Origin: Dipylidium caninum
Taxonomy: Eukaryota; Platyhelminthes; Cestoda; Cyclophyllidea; Dipylidiidae
NCBI GenBank assembly: GCA_017562135.1
Contig: QEYB01000952.1
Coordinates: 186,001-250,000 of the forward strand
DNA length: 64,000 nt
Direction: 5' to 3'
Part shown: piece after piece, positions 40,801-58,900 of the stretch
Layout of the letters: every line of letters begins with the position of its first letter
Position numbering within the stretch: the first letter of the stretch is position 1
Position numbers and translations under genes: made by a program
The notes under the pieces: model-generated
The model's input: only the letters and a program-made list of their open reading frames with translations
The model's database searches: none
Told to the model about the DNA's origin: nothing

Positions 40801-41844
40801 TTAAAACGCCGCCGAAATCCAGGAAAATTACACTGGTGCAGATCCTCGCTCCCGATTAATTTGGTGCGACAGAATGCCCCCGTTAATGCCACCGCGGTGT
40901 TCCACTCTTGTTGCTCCTACAAGGAGACATGCGCCGAATCAGATGTCACTAGCTAACTTTATGACCTGAAGCCATTTTAGCTTGGAACACTTTAAGTCGC
41001 CTTGACAGCGCCTCTGTAGATGTGGAAGGGAGGAGGTGACACCATGGCACTCCACAAAGTACGCCTAAACTCCCCCCCCCCTGCCACTCGCCGAACGCGC
41101 GTGGCAGGGAAGATGGACTGTCAACGACTTTTGGGCTTCTCGAACTCACGGGGATAAATTAGCTAACCGCGATTTAGGAAAAATGTCCCTTTGGAGATGG
41201 TCGAGATGCTAAGAATCAAATTACTTCGTTGTGTCCAGGTTATCGCCGCAAACGGCGAACATAAAGCTTCGAGTGCTCTGAAGGAGGCAGCCAACGTGAT
41301 CTCCTCCTCCCCACTGGCATTACAATTGCGCTACCTGCAGACACTCTGCGCCATCTCCGCGGAGAAGAACTCAACCATTATTTTCCCCCTGCCAATTGAT
41401 ATTCTGCACAGCAGCGCTGCTGCCGCAAGTGTCAAGCTTGGCTCTTCTACCATCTCTCTAGACGAAGGAGACCGGCAGAGCAGTCGAAAGAAGGCTATGG
41501 TGCGACAGTGGCTGCCGTCGTTCAGCCCCGACCACGTCACCACTCCCAATCCGCGGGCTCTGCTGCCGGGCATGGGCGAGCCCGACCCTTTAATTCCCCA
41601 GCCGGTGCCTCCACAGCTGCCGGAGAGTCAGCGGAGGCGCTATGAGGCGGCTGCGCTTCTAACCACTGCAGGCACCGCCAAAAAGGTCAGCCCTCCAAAC
41701 GTCAGCAGTCCTTCTGCTGCAACTCTAGCCGCCCCGACAGCAGCACGTGATTCGCTTTCGCGGCCTCCACCTCCGCCACTGCCGCGTCCACAGCCCGAAA
41801 TGGGACACGAGGACTTTGACGATACCTGTAGTGATTCTGTGTAG
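37828..41844 (+). CDS. Stomatin/MEC-2-like SPFH (prohibitin-homology) membrane protein
   Basis: Monotopic scaffold protein of cholesterol-rich membrane domains; relatives regulate ion channels. Exons with start M1 at 37901: 37901-38986, 40301-40396, 41239-41844 (TAG), phases all 0, 595 residues. About 200 N-terminal polar residues precede a hydrophobic hairpin (FTSLLTVLSMIIVVMTFPFS, containing the conserved Pro) and a Cys in IFCLKIV at the usual palmitoylation site. The SPFH domain follows: EYERAVVLRMGRL, GPGLFFVLPC, LLAQTTLRNVLG, RVEIKDVRLP, QRAMAAEAEATREARAKV, LQLRYLQTL, EKNSTIIFPLPID. The C-terminal tail is Pro-rich (PPPPPLPRP). Vertebrate stomatin is about 290 residues, so both ends are long extensions, as in nematode MEC-2. 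Alternative start at 37828: a 31-codon ORF overlaps M1 out of frame and joins the main frame if 37923-37959 is a 37-bp intron, giving about 607 residues. The family is certain; the start is not. Confidence 0.93.
37923..37959 (+). other. Possible 37-bp micro-intron in the stomatin-like gene
   Basis: GTAAAT donor, short pyrimidine run and an AGAGAG end. Removing it fuses the ORF starting at 37828 (MSEPTSKSD...) in frame to the main ORF at FDSFRG. If it is not spliced, the ORF from 37828 is an upstream ORF ending in TAA just after the donor, and M1 at 37901 is used. Confidence 0.45.
38987..40300 (+). other. Stomatin-like gene intron
   Basis: Donor AAG/GTAAAA and acceptor TTTCATTCAG, phase 0. 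The conserved text WGVKV/ERVEIKDV is continuous across it. It contains a C-rich stretch near 39330-39350; nothing else recognised. Confidence 0.9.
40397..41238 (+). other. Stomatin-like gene intron
   Basis: Donor AAG/GTCGGC (weak) and acceptor TGTGTCCAG. The family text AREARAKVIAA is restored by removing it. Nothing else recognised. Confidence 0.88.
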
Positions 41845-41951
41845 CTTCGCCAGCAATCGGCAACTTTCTCCTCAACCTAACTTTTCTCCTTATACTTAAC
41901 GCTTAGCTCCTGAGCTCTGACCCCGCATTGTATAGTCTGTTTATCAGTGGA

Positions 41952-41957
41952 AATAAA
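41952..41957 (+). promoter_or_regulatory. Poly(A) signal of the stomatin-like gene
   Basis: AATAAA 108 bases after the TAG stop, a plausible 3' UTR length. Confidence 0.7.
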
Positions 41958-44900
41958 CTGCCACAACAGATATGCTCTCTGCAGTGAGTAGTTGGTTTTA
42001 AGGTGAGCGTCAGACTTCAGGGAAGATGCACTACCGCATTTGGGACTTTTGGATTCGGGGGTCAGTTCGAGTACATTTCTTTCCAACTGTGGGAGACAAA
42101 GAGGGTGCCGCCATCCTCTATAGGCCCATGTTTATTAGGGAAATTGTCCCGATGAAGTTGCTCTTGAGGAAGGTTAATTAGAAAAAGGCGAAAAGAGATG
42201 AGGCAGTACGGGACCGGTATGAATTTTACAACTTCCACTGGGTACTTGACACAAAATCACGAGTGGGAATTATTTAGCATGAACGATCAGTCGTCTAACG
42301 CACAAATTCTGTCGGTCGCCTCACCAATTCTTGAGACCATCTAGTAATCTCCTGGGTTCAACCTTTCATCTATTTGGTCTTTACGGAGACGGGCTGGTGG
42401 ACGTTTGTTGATGCTTCTCAAACTCTGTGTTACTCTCGTTTAATTTTGGCGCCTTCGGTAGCTGGAACTGCGACGTGGTCACTGTGTCAAAGTAGGCAGT
42501 TGAGACGTCCATTTGCAGGTATAGCAGGGGTTCCATACAGGGTTGTAAAAGACCAGAGTCCACGAGAAGTATCAGCCCACCATCTCGCGATGCAGCGATC
42601 CGTCTCCTTCCCATCAGTCTCCAGCACTCTTCGACCGACTGCAGTGTCCTCTGTTATCCGTAGGACAGGGACGTGGGATAGCGTAAGACGCTTTCGCTAT
42701 AAAATAAACTGCGAAAAAGGCCGGAGGGGTTGGAGGAAAATGTATGGAAACTCCCAGTGAAAGCAAATGTCACTGTTCTTGGAGAAGGCCAAGACTCCTC
42801 AAAGCGCTTCGCTTCTATAAGATATTCGTAGTGCTTTTGGATGCCGAGGCGAGGCTGGTCGAGTTGGTGTGTTCACAAGATTTCGGCAGACATGAATATT
42901 CCGTGGCAGGAGCGTCGGCACTCCATGTTGGCTGCGCAGGATTACTACGTGGCCATGACAACGCTTTAGTTCACATGCTCAACAGTTTAGGAAACAAAGT
43001 GGGTCAACTGGACCCCTCCGGAGCAGTCGAGAACGCGCATGAAATTAACCTGGGTTGATTAAAGGGAGCAGGTTTTATCTGCAACAGCTGCACATTAGTC
43101 GACTTGGAAGGACCTGTTCGGAAGTAATACCTGGTTTTAATGTTTCCGTACATTTCCGATTCTGGGTTTGCTCCCAAGCTTATTTATTGCTTTAATGTGG
43201 GTGGGACTAAAGGTTTTGACGAGGCTACCTACCTTCCAAAGAATCAAATCGTGACTATTCGCTGATCTTCTCCATAGACGTTAGCCCCAACTGTCGTCTA
43301 CTTTGACACTCGCTTCCTCATCGATGTCGACTTGGGCAAATCAATGTGAAAACTTGTTTTGTGGTCCAGAAAAGCAACAAACAGATCTCTTCTCATCACC
43401 TTCCCACGCCTCCATTCTCTCCTTCCCTCCCTCCCTCCACACGCCCGCCCGGCCCCACTTTGCCCTCTACCGTTTTTGTCTAATGAAACTCCTCATGGCA
43501 ACACACAATGAAGCAATTATTTTAAGATCAATGCTTTGTGAATCTGAAACCTTAGGAGAGATGGAATCACCCTCGATTTCCTCCTCCTCTTACATACAAG
43601 TGTTTATAGAGGGAGGAGTTCACCATTCCCCTTTCCCTCCGTGAATGAGTGGTGCGATAGGAGTCTCCCATGCTCCTTTTCATAGTTCAGTGCGCCTGAA
43701 TTACCCCTGTGGGCGCCCCGAACATGTGAATGGCCAGGTACATAATCTTTAACGCTATTAGAAATTCTCCTAGTCCCGCCCACTTGGTGAAGGCTTTATT
43801 GCCGCCTCATACTATTCTCATGTCCGGTAACACTCGATTCCACAGAGATTAGACCATTTGCAACGGCAAAGGAACGCATCCACTTGGTGTGTAGGTGCAC
43901 TGACAAATAATGTGAATGGCCATACCCCAACGCACTCATTATCTCCTTTTTCATCGGAAATTCAAGCGAAATGCAGTGGGATGCAATGAATCCAAAACAT
44001 CCCACGCTCTCAGCAGTGCAAATCGCCTGCATACTGCAGAGGGACTTTTTGATGCCAAACAAGTGTGTCTGTGGTGGCCGGGGGAAACTCGAAACTGCAC
44101 CCAGGCAGTATTCACGTTTTCGTGTTTCTAGCTCACTTTCACCTGTTTTGCAAATTCGCACCTCCTCCTTTCCTCTGCACTGCCTCTAATTATTGCCTAG
44201 AGGAAGGGGAAGGTTCGTTTGGGTTGAATACTTATTTCATGCACAAACCGTAATAATTTGGCCATTTGTGCCAGCCGACATTTATTCGTATGTCCCAGTC
44301 ACTCAGGTGCAGATGACCCCCACGGTTCGGCCAAGGGAGCACCCTGGCGGAGGGATTTGACGCCGCCTCTGTGTTCAATTCGACCGAAAGGCGTGGCTGG
44401 CCATGCAGGCTTGCCAGCTGACGGGCGCTCGGACATCAGCCGGCAGGTGCGCGACGTCGGCACCGCCACAGACGCCAGTCGAGCAACTAACCTAGGCGTT
44501 TGTGCTACGTGAATACGGTTGGGGCTGGTCCGAATTCGATGCTTTGTCTACTGCGTTGCCAGAATCACCGAGATGTACATTGCCCGTGACAGAGGGGACC
44601 TTTCATCAAAACGGTCGCACAATGGTGAGAAATATGGCATACCATAAAGTGGCCCGACTGTTTACATTACAGCCGCTCAGTGTTCGCCTCCCTTCGTAAA
44701 ATGTGTGCCTGGACAGTAATTTTCCCGGTTCCAGTGCGCATCATTTTGCATTTTCCGAATCACTCTGAAAGCCACACAGTACACAAGTAGCTAGTAGATC
44801 AGGTGTAGGTCCTGTGATGTGGCCTGGAAAAAGCACAGAAGCAGCTGTTTCTGCGTTTCAAGAGCGTAAAAGGGAAAATCAGTGTTTTCCAGCCTATGAA

Positions 44901-47900
44901 GATCTGTTGCCAGTGACTTCGCCCTTCTCATGATAGACAAAAAGGGGACTGAAACTGCAAGGTTATTTAATGGCTTCGGAGGTAGATTCATAAGTTTGAT
45001 GACAATTCGTTGCCAACTCCGCCGAGTGATTAGTTTCAAGAGTTTGCTAAATTTATCAAACCTCCGCCTATTCCACTCCTGTTCGCATAAATTTTTGGTC
45101 TCCTACAACTAACCAACCGAGAAAAGGACCTGCATTAGCCGTCCTTCTTCCTGTTCGATTATTCTGACCACCTGGAGCTGTGGAATTCCACCCGTTTACC
45201 TGCAACAGCGCAAGGGACTTCCGCTCTTCCTCCGTTCGTGAACTTGGGCATGTGAGAGAGGGACACTGATTTCATGCTTTTCCTAAATGGTGCAACTTAA
45301 TATTGGAGCGCATCCCATCGAAGAAAATAGCTAAAGATGCCTAGGAGCCAGACTAGCCGACTCAATTCCACGAAGACAGTCCCAAGAGCCGGTACAGAAG
45401 AACAAGGAGGGTGTGTGTTTGCATCATCATCCACTAACGTCCAAATTTGTGCAGCGAGACCGCAGTCTGAAGCGCACGATTCGCTGAGAGCAACTGGCAC
45501 CATGAAACCCTTGGGGCTGTTTGTGCACGCGTGTGACGCTTCCCATGTCGGTGCGTTCAAATAAAAGTGAAATGGTCGGCAAGTTGGGAGAGGAGGCCTC
45601 CTGTCTTGGGTAACTTGGACTCTTGGCCCTCTGAAAGACAATTCTTCTCCTATCTGGCAAATCCGAATGCTGTAAAAAGGGTCTTGGGGATTTGCGGTGT
45701 TAGTGCTACGAGGCAAGCGACATTCTCCTATCAAGCACTCTCCACAATCCTCGTTAGTGCCCGAGGGGGACTTCCTCCTCAATGCAATAAGACGCGCCCG
45801 GGTTTCAGGTCTTAATCCCTCTTTTACTGCTGTTTCGCCATTTCACTGGCAGATTTAAAGCCATTAAATCGGAGGCGTGACACGCAAAGACGATTTAGCA
45901 GAATGCTGAAGGCAGGCCGTTAATTACGAGTGAAAGTATATGTTCATTTAAGCGACTTTCCACAGAAGTGTTAAAAGGTCACATTCTATTGCCTTCGGTT
46001 TTTGCCTGTTGGGTTTTCCCCACGTGAGGCATTTAGGAAGGGGAGGTCAACTAAGACACACCTGCGACTTCCGTCTGTGGCATTTTGGCCGAGGGGAGTC
46101 CTCCCCCAAAAGAGCGATGTGAGCAGCCGTCAAGCGGGCCCCTTACTCGCATGTACTCTGCCCATGTCAACGTTGACGGGGAGCTGTAGTCAATTTGCAC
46201 TTACTGGCGACATTCACTCGATGTGCGACCTTTCAATTCTCTCTTTTCTCTCTCCCTTCCACTTTCCCACGAGAAAAAGTTGTAGTTCACGTACCAGGCC
46301 CGTTTTATCCGTAATCGCGTATGTTTCTGAGGGGACGGCCAAATCTTGAGGCAAAATAGGGGCTTTTCAAAGGAGAAAACAGTCTCACTTTGTTCGGGGA
46401 GCAAACGTTGTCGCGATGTTTAACAGACTATTGAATTCCTGCAACACAGCTTGAATGCAATGAAACTCCAATTTAAACATTAATGCCACCACTTCTATTC
46501 ACTTTTTGCGTGGCTGGAAACAGCTGAATTAGAGCCAATAAATCATCCTGAAGACAAAATTTTTGAGGCGGTGAAAAACTGCTTCCTTGTGTGTGTTGTG
46601 TGTGTATGTGTGTGAATTGTGCCTCGACTTCCTCGGGAGCTCACTCGGCCAATGACGTTGGCAGATGACCGGCTCGGGCAGGCATGTACGGAAGCGGTTT
46701 AGGCAGTCAGGCATGCTTCTCCTGTGTCAAATACACAAGGTGTAAAATTTGGTTGGAAGAGCGATTACAAATGGGGTACAACCGGGGTGCCCGCATCTGT
46801 CAGATGTGCAAACTCCCGCGCCAAGGACTACACAAATATATTCTCTGTCACTCCAGTGTAACACGGAAAAGTCGACTCAACATCTTGTTTTCCGACACCT
46901 CCTTCTACAAGCTCGAAGGTCTTTCTCAATATTGCTGAGTTTTGTGGCAAATCAACAACTTGTCCACCTCCCTCCCAAGTCCGCTTGAAAAGACTGAAAA
47001 CGAGGAGTTTGTCTCAGCATTGCTGGTGGTTTTTCCCTGGGAATTGCTCTGTTCATGAAGTTCAACGACTCCGACCATCCGATACTGCGTTACACGGCAC
47101 GGCGACGTGTCTGAGTGAAGTTGGATTCGTCGCGCCGTATGCAAATTATGTGTGCTTATAAGAGACCACTTCTCTTGAGTTTTACGCGCCGTCACAGGTT
47201 GACTCTCGTGTGTGCCACGGCGTTCAGTGCTGGCATTCAGAGCGCCAAACCAGTCAACCGCTCGTATGCATGCTGTTTATGCTTTGATGTCCTATCTTCC
47301 ACCGGAATTGTTATTATACCTAATCACCATAGTTTATTGTTACGCATCTGTCTGCAGCATGAAATTGTTTGAATTGCCAAAGGCAAGGACCCTATGCAAA
47401 AAGGCACGTCATCGCAAAGAAAGCCGGCTTAATAGTCTACTTTTCGATTGACACCTCATTGATGATTCGTACATAATGATCTACACCGGAAGTTTACCAG
47501 ACCCTTGTTTCTTATTTCTGTCAGACGATGCAGACGATTCCGAAACTTTTGCTTTGCCATTGCAAATAATGGCGGGCATCTCCCAGTCGAGGTTCTACAC
47601 ACTGGCCAATTATTACTTCCAAATTACCTCACTGAAAACCAGGTAGGCGAAAAAAATGACGCTTCTTCCACCCCAAAGGAGTGTTCCGCCACAATTCTGT
47701 GGTCATCGTTGTTCTTCGTCGCCTTTTAACACATTTTGCAGTTAAATACAAGATTTGAGATAGTGAAGGAGGGAATTCCTCAAATTTACGGAATATGAGA
47801 AAAGTAGTCAGGTGGCAAGGGCATGCGTGATTTAAGAAAGGGAGGCACTACCCTGCCTTACGCTGGACTGGTCAACATCAAACTGCTTAATTATTTAGTA

Positions 47901-50235
47901 TTTGTGAGATATCGTTAAAAAAAGTTTACTTCGGAAAAATACGCTGGCTATGTTGTAGAGTGCATGAATTATGCATTCTACGCAGGCCTCGATTGAATAA
48001 CCGTCTACAACGGGTCTCACGGCGCTAAGTGATTCCACGCGCAGCAGTGGATACGCACTGACTCCCACACAAGGCAATAAAGCTGAGCTTTCGTATTTTT
48101 GAAGTGCACAGCGCCTCAGACGCACACTTTCATCAACAAGAGTAGCTGAGAATGACAGTTTTTCACTTTCCTTGACTTCGTGTTCGTTCGAATGAGGAAT
48201 AGACCATTAAGTAAAGAGATAATAATACCCGTCAAATTATTAAGCCCTAAAGGGCGACTTAGAGAACGGCAATCAGAGAATACAAAACTAATAATACTAC
48301 TTAAGCCAAGTTAATTCTGACAGCATGGGAATACGACTGGAGAGTGGCTCCTGTCCATTGTCAACTGGTTGATTTCGCTCACTCGGCACACGGTTTACTT
48401 TCCCAGTATTAAACAGTAACTAGCCACTTCACTTAAGGAGACGAAGGTACAAGTTAGGCTGCCCAATTTTAACTCTTTGGGTCAGGGATTCGAAAGTTGT
48501 TGAAGGGGAGATTCGTGCTATGTCTAGTACGTTAGGAACTCGCGGTCGACACCAGAAAGTAAGTTAGTTTTTCAAATGTGTGTTTTTTTTTCTTACGTGC
48601 ATGAGAGAGTTAGGAATTGTTGTGTCAAACAAACCTCTCTTCACCTATCAGCTCAGGTTTTTTTGATTTTCTTTAACCCCAATGGAGTCATTCACCGCCC
48701 ACAAGAAAATACGTACATGTGAATGTTTCATGGTTTCTCGTCCCCACTTTCCATGCTTAAGTAAGGAGACCCAAAAGGCGGAAGTCCCTCCATATACCTA
48801 TCACTTTCAAGTATGCTAACTTGTAATACTCAACTAATTAGCCACACAAATGGGCGCCGCCAAAATTAATGACAATATTGCTAAGGTAACAAGAAATCAT
48901 CTACTCAACGTTCGCGACTGGCATGGCGAAGATGGGATGACGTAAAGTGAACAAAAGTCTGCAATTGAACAAAGTAACTACTTTGCCATCCAAAAAATTG
49001 GTACACAACTGAGATTTTGAAGTAAAAAAAAAATATAATGAAGTCTACAGGTTCTAGATTACTTATTAGTGGGGAAACCAAATATGAATCGTTGCCATAT
49101 GGAAAATTCCTCAAACAAATGTTAATTGTTCATTTTTTTCGGTAAAGCGTCAAGAAGCAAATAACATCTTCGGTGGAAAATCCTATCATACCTGATTTAT
49201 TACATGAGCATAATGTTTTGCATAGGGTCAAAGCTACCTCACAATCACAGAATAGGTTAAAACAAACACGCCAGGCAAGTGGTGGGGCCAAAATTTCAAA
49301 TTAGCGGAGACAATGGATAAACGAATCTGTTACGATGGCCTGTTTATGGTGTTTGGCAATTTTTAACCCGATGAAATTAGGGAGTAATTAACTTGTGGTG
49401 GAGTTCGAGCATGCCAGAGCGCTTGGACGTATGCATTGGGAATTGCCCTAGAAAGCTTTTCCAACAAGAAAGCATTAAAAGAAATTAAAAATGATAACAC
49501 ATAAATGTGCCTGGTCACGATATTCGCGCACCCCCAAACGCCTACTTGTGTCAACTGTCGGGATTTTTGAACCGTGTCTTTCGCCTCAATCATTTGTGTC
49601 CGCCACTAGTGATTCGCTAGCCATTCCAATATGGCTTAAGATGATAAAAAGCCTGGTGAAACTTTGCACCACTTTGTGTCATTTGGCAAGGTTATCACTT
49701 AAAATGGTCTACAGGCTAATGTAAGTTAACGGGTCGGCCTGTTATTGGCATCCGTTAGTGGTCGATCTGATTGCTTCCTCTGCAGTTGTTGATTATATAT
49801 CCCAGCACGTTTAACTAAGAACAGCGTCCAACAAAAAAATATTAGAGGAAAATTGTGGCATCATAAGGAAGAAATGATTACGCATTTTATTAAGAGATGT
49901 GGAAATATAGAGGTGTATAACGTCGCAAACAACAATTACCTTCGTAATGTGTGTAGGCTTAGGTATGTTAAATAGACATTGTTTAATACGGATATAAGTG
50001 CGATACCTTAGTGTAAAACAATGAACACTTATAACATTTTAATTTTTCATGCAGCGCCTTAGTTTATACTGTGGTATCATTTGTGAGCACTCTTTGGATA
50101 ACATTTAGTTGCTTACAGCTAATTATAATGAAAAGTTAACGATAAGAAGTTGAGATTAAGCCATTTGTTTTTCTTGGCGTATTCACAAGGCCTAGTCCAA
50201 TTCGATCGCGTCAGTCGCAGGCTATTTCGACGCTA
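41958..50235. other. Intergenic DNA, no gene recognised
   Basis: About 8.3 kb. Short ORFs on both strands (for example 42374-42760, 42744-43058 and 45297-45782 on -) show no domain. It contains a (TG)n-like tract at about 46588-46614. From about 47.9 kb the DNA becomes AT-rich again, toward the next gene. Nothing else supported. Confidence 0.55.
46588..46614. repeat. Imperfect (TG)n repeat
   Basis: TG/GT dinucleotides broken by one extra T and one A; intergenic. Confidence 0.85.
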
Positions 50236-55315
<5,080 letters not shown>

Positions 55316-55922
55316 GCTTCTGGCTGTGTTTTCTCCATACGTCATTTAATCATAAACAATCTTTGTGATGTATCTTTCTCCTTGGCCTTATTTTCATTTC
55401 TTTTTGTGATTGGGTAACTTCGTTGTCTCTGAGTTGGTGAATACCCACCGGGAGGAGTGTTTCTGCATTTCCCGCTGGTTTGTGGCGTTGGCCTCTTGTG
55501 TGCTTTCGTCCCTTGGGGCTCTAGTTTGGGTGGTAGGATTCCCGTTTTCGCGGTGGGGATTCGGGAGCACAGGGGGTGGGTGCGGTCCTGAACCACGACT
55601 GGTGGCGGGAGCCTGTCGCGCAATCCTGTGCGGGGTTCTTGGGCGCGGCGTCGCTTGAGCTGTTCATTCCCTAAGGCGCTATTTCTGATGGAGATGTCGG
55701 TAGTGAAATTACGCCGGTACATCATGAACTGAAACACGCTAAAATTATAGTATTAGTCGAATTGACTCTGAAGGTCATGCTTTTATGAGTAAAGCTGCAA
55801 ATTTACGATAATCAAAAACAGTAAGTGTTAAAATCGCTGAAAAACACCGCGGCTTATAAGTTTGTTGTGCCAATATTGCAAACACCAAGGTTGAGTCCAA
55901 TGAACAATCTGGCGTTGAACTC
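55316..55922. other. Intergenic GC-rich island between SMAP-like and PIBF1-like genes
   Basis: About 55440-55690 is much richer in G and C, with many CpG, than the AT-rich DNA on both sides. It is open on the minus strand for 131 codons (55342-55737), but no domain is recognised. It may be a CpG-rich promoter of the downstream gene or an inserted repeat fragment. Confidence 0.55.
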
Positions 55923-58900
55923 ATGAAGTCGGATAAATTTGACGAAGATATGCCAGAAATTACCAGCGACGTTAGCTCCTCAGAAGAATTCGATACAGTT
56001 AGCATTGAGAAGCTGAAACACAATGTGAGGATGATGAATATAAGGGTCTTGGAAAAAGATATGGAAATAAAGAACCTCAAAGCAATAGCTACCTCGATGA
56101 AGCATCTGAATACAGTAATGTTTATACCTCATACTCTACGCCCATATGCGAGTTATTCGTTACTATGATTTTCCGAATTATCCTCGTTTGTACTTGTAGG
56201 TGCCGCCAGTTACACAAGATGAATTGAAATGTTCCTTCAAAGCAGTGCCGTCTATTTCCCAGCAGGAACTACTGAACATGGTTTTGGATCTCAAAGTTGT
56301 GCGCGATTTTCTCATACAACATGAATTTCAAAACCCTCTTCAGACATTTATTTCAAAATGTGATTACGATAGTTTAAAGTGTATTCCTACTGATCAGTTG
56401 AACTTAATTGATTTGCTTAAGTTACGCCACTTCCAACTGTGCAACAGTGCGCAGGTAATGCCCCTACTGGTCTCAATAAATTCAAGATAGTCGGTGTTGG
56501 AAGTGGGTTGTACTTTTTACTCTAGTGTCTGAACATGCAGGGGAGGATGACTGCAGCTAATACGAAGGATAGAGAGACACAAACGGAAACGGAAGATTGG
56601 ACTACGGAGCTGGAGTCGTTATTAAAGGAGCAGATGTGTTTCATGCAAAAAGACCATGAATATCTCGCACAGCAGGCAAGTCTGGAAGGCAGTTGCGACT
56701 TAAATTTTATTTTTAAGATTAACTTATTCCTTTTTCCAGTTTTCAGAATTTCAGTTACTTTTACTTGATACTTTCTCACTCACTCCATTGGCTTATAGTT
56801 TTCTCACACCCTATTTCACTTTAGCTAATTCGTTCAAATCTGTTATTTAATAGTTTTTGTAATTTTTTGCGATAGTCATCCCTACAAATGAAAAAGCTTG
56901 AGGCACTTGAAGTAGTAAACAAGGAACTAAAAGGCGAATTAAGTAAAGTGGAGAATGAGCGTTCAGCTGCACTGGCATCAGAAGATTTTGAGCAAATTTT
57001 TCAAGATCAACTGAACAGATGTTGTGAATCAAAGGGAACCGTGATTCCGATTGACATTTTTGATCGATTTCGTGTAAGACTATGGTGATTTACTAGCTTT
57101 TCGTTTATTTACCTAGAAATTTTGGAATGCAATCTTGGTATACAGGTGTCAATGTCGATATTGGTGACCCATATTAGTGACCAATTCTGCTATTTTTCGG
57201 GTGCTTTTGCTTTAAGGCCAATGATTATCGTACATAAATTGCCTTAAAATATCCAAATTATTCGTTATTCACCTGTTCTTGGTGAACTTATTTTCGCCTC
57301 CATGGTTGCTCCGATGTGATTTTGAGAACCATCAAGGCGGAAAATTTGGCGAAATTTTCAATGTTTTGCGCCAGTAGAAAAATGCATCAAAATTTCATAT
57401 TTTGAGATTTCTGGTCTTTCTTATTTGCTTCGAACGGCTCTTACTTTAGGATCTTTCAGGCATTAAATAATTTTGTTTAATGGTTAATGAGGTCTGCTTA
57501 ACACTACTGTTTTTAATGAATCGTAGATAAATGGTTTAATTGTCATTATGCTCGTGGGAATTTGCCCTAGGCATCGGAAGAAACGCGTCAGGCGAGTGAA
57601 GGATTTGCCGCTCTACGGAAATTAAGCCAAATCCAAAAGGAACGAGACTCACTGCAACAACGCCTTATAATTGCCGAATTGGAGACGAAGCGCATTCGAG
57701 ACCAGAAGCCCTTCGAGCTTGGGGAATCCGGTTGTGCCGTTGGCTCCTTCAGTCATCAGTCCGATCTTCCCACAAAGACGCAAGTGCTGAATCTGGAAGT
57801 ACAATTAGAGGCTGCCTGTATCGCTCGCAACGACGCTCTTCGTCAGGTAGAACACCTTACTGCAAAATTTGATGCAGCCTCGAAAGCCCTTCATGAGGTT
57901 CGTCGAAAAGTTAAACATACCCTCTCTTTGATTGGGCACTTGTAAAGGTTGTGATGTTAGTCATTCTATATCATAGCCTCGTAGCGTCTCATAGTCCTAC
58001 CCAATTGTGTTTTTCAATGCTTCTTTATCTTGTTCCATGCAATTTATTCAAAATTAGTTTCTTACAATGTTGCCAGTAGTTGTTTCAATTCTCTTGGTCA
58101 TTGTCTACTTTGCCTCCTTTTTGTCTCTCTCTCTTAGGATGAACATGGCTTGAATATAGGCTCTATCTTTACCTCTGTGGGGGCATTCAGTTCTCCTATG
58201 ATATAATGGAATTACTATCACTAAATTCGCTAGTTAAATAGATAATTATGCTACGTGTAAATGAAGGGCGGTAAATAAATTACTCTAGATTTAGTGAATG
58301 AGCGAGCACTTTTTCAACATGATTCATAGCCTGCATGACACCGTCGGGGTCAAGTGGATAGTTGGTGTCTATTTTAATGGATGTACGAATAAATACCACT
58401 TTTCTCCACTGCAGATGGACGCCTTACGTAAAGCGGATTTATCCCGAATGGAAGCGAAGCTAGCGATAGTCTCTAACAAGTTGGCTAATTACGAATTAGT
58501 CGAGGTGGAGTTAGATCGAGTCATCGAACAGTTTGCCTCCTCAGGCTTGCCAGGAAAGGAAGAGAAGCCGGAAGCATTGCGTTATATTTCCAACATCTTT
58601 GGCAGCCAAGGAGAGCCCTTGTTTCCCCTGTTAGCCTCGCGACGTTTGGAACACTGTATTAATCTGTCACGTCGGCTTGTTGAAAAGGAGAAGGAGCGGT
58701 GGTTTATTCAGAAAGAAAACGAAGACTTAAAAGCAGCGCTTAGTGTAGGTCTGTGCTGTTAAATTGTTCAAAAATTACTTTTCTTTAGCCTATTTGATGA
58801 TCGTGAGTAGCAAGGCGAAAAGGACTCGATCCGACCTGTGGAGATCTAAGTATTAATGCGCAAAATGATAGCCGAATACACCCATGACCCGCGTTTTAAT

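Noticed and set aside
55342..55737. Minus-strand 131-codon ORF between the SMAP-like and PIBF1-like genes
   Set aside because: Pro/Arg/Thr-rich text caused by the GC-rich island; no recognised domain. Kept only as a composition anomaly.
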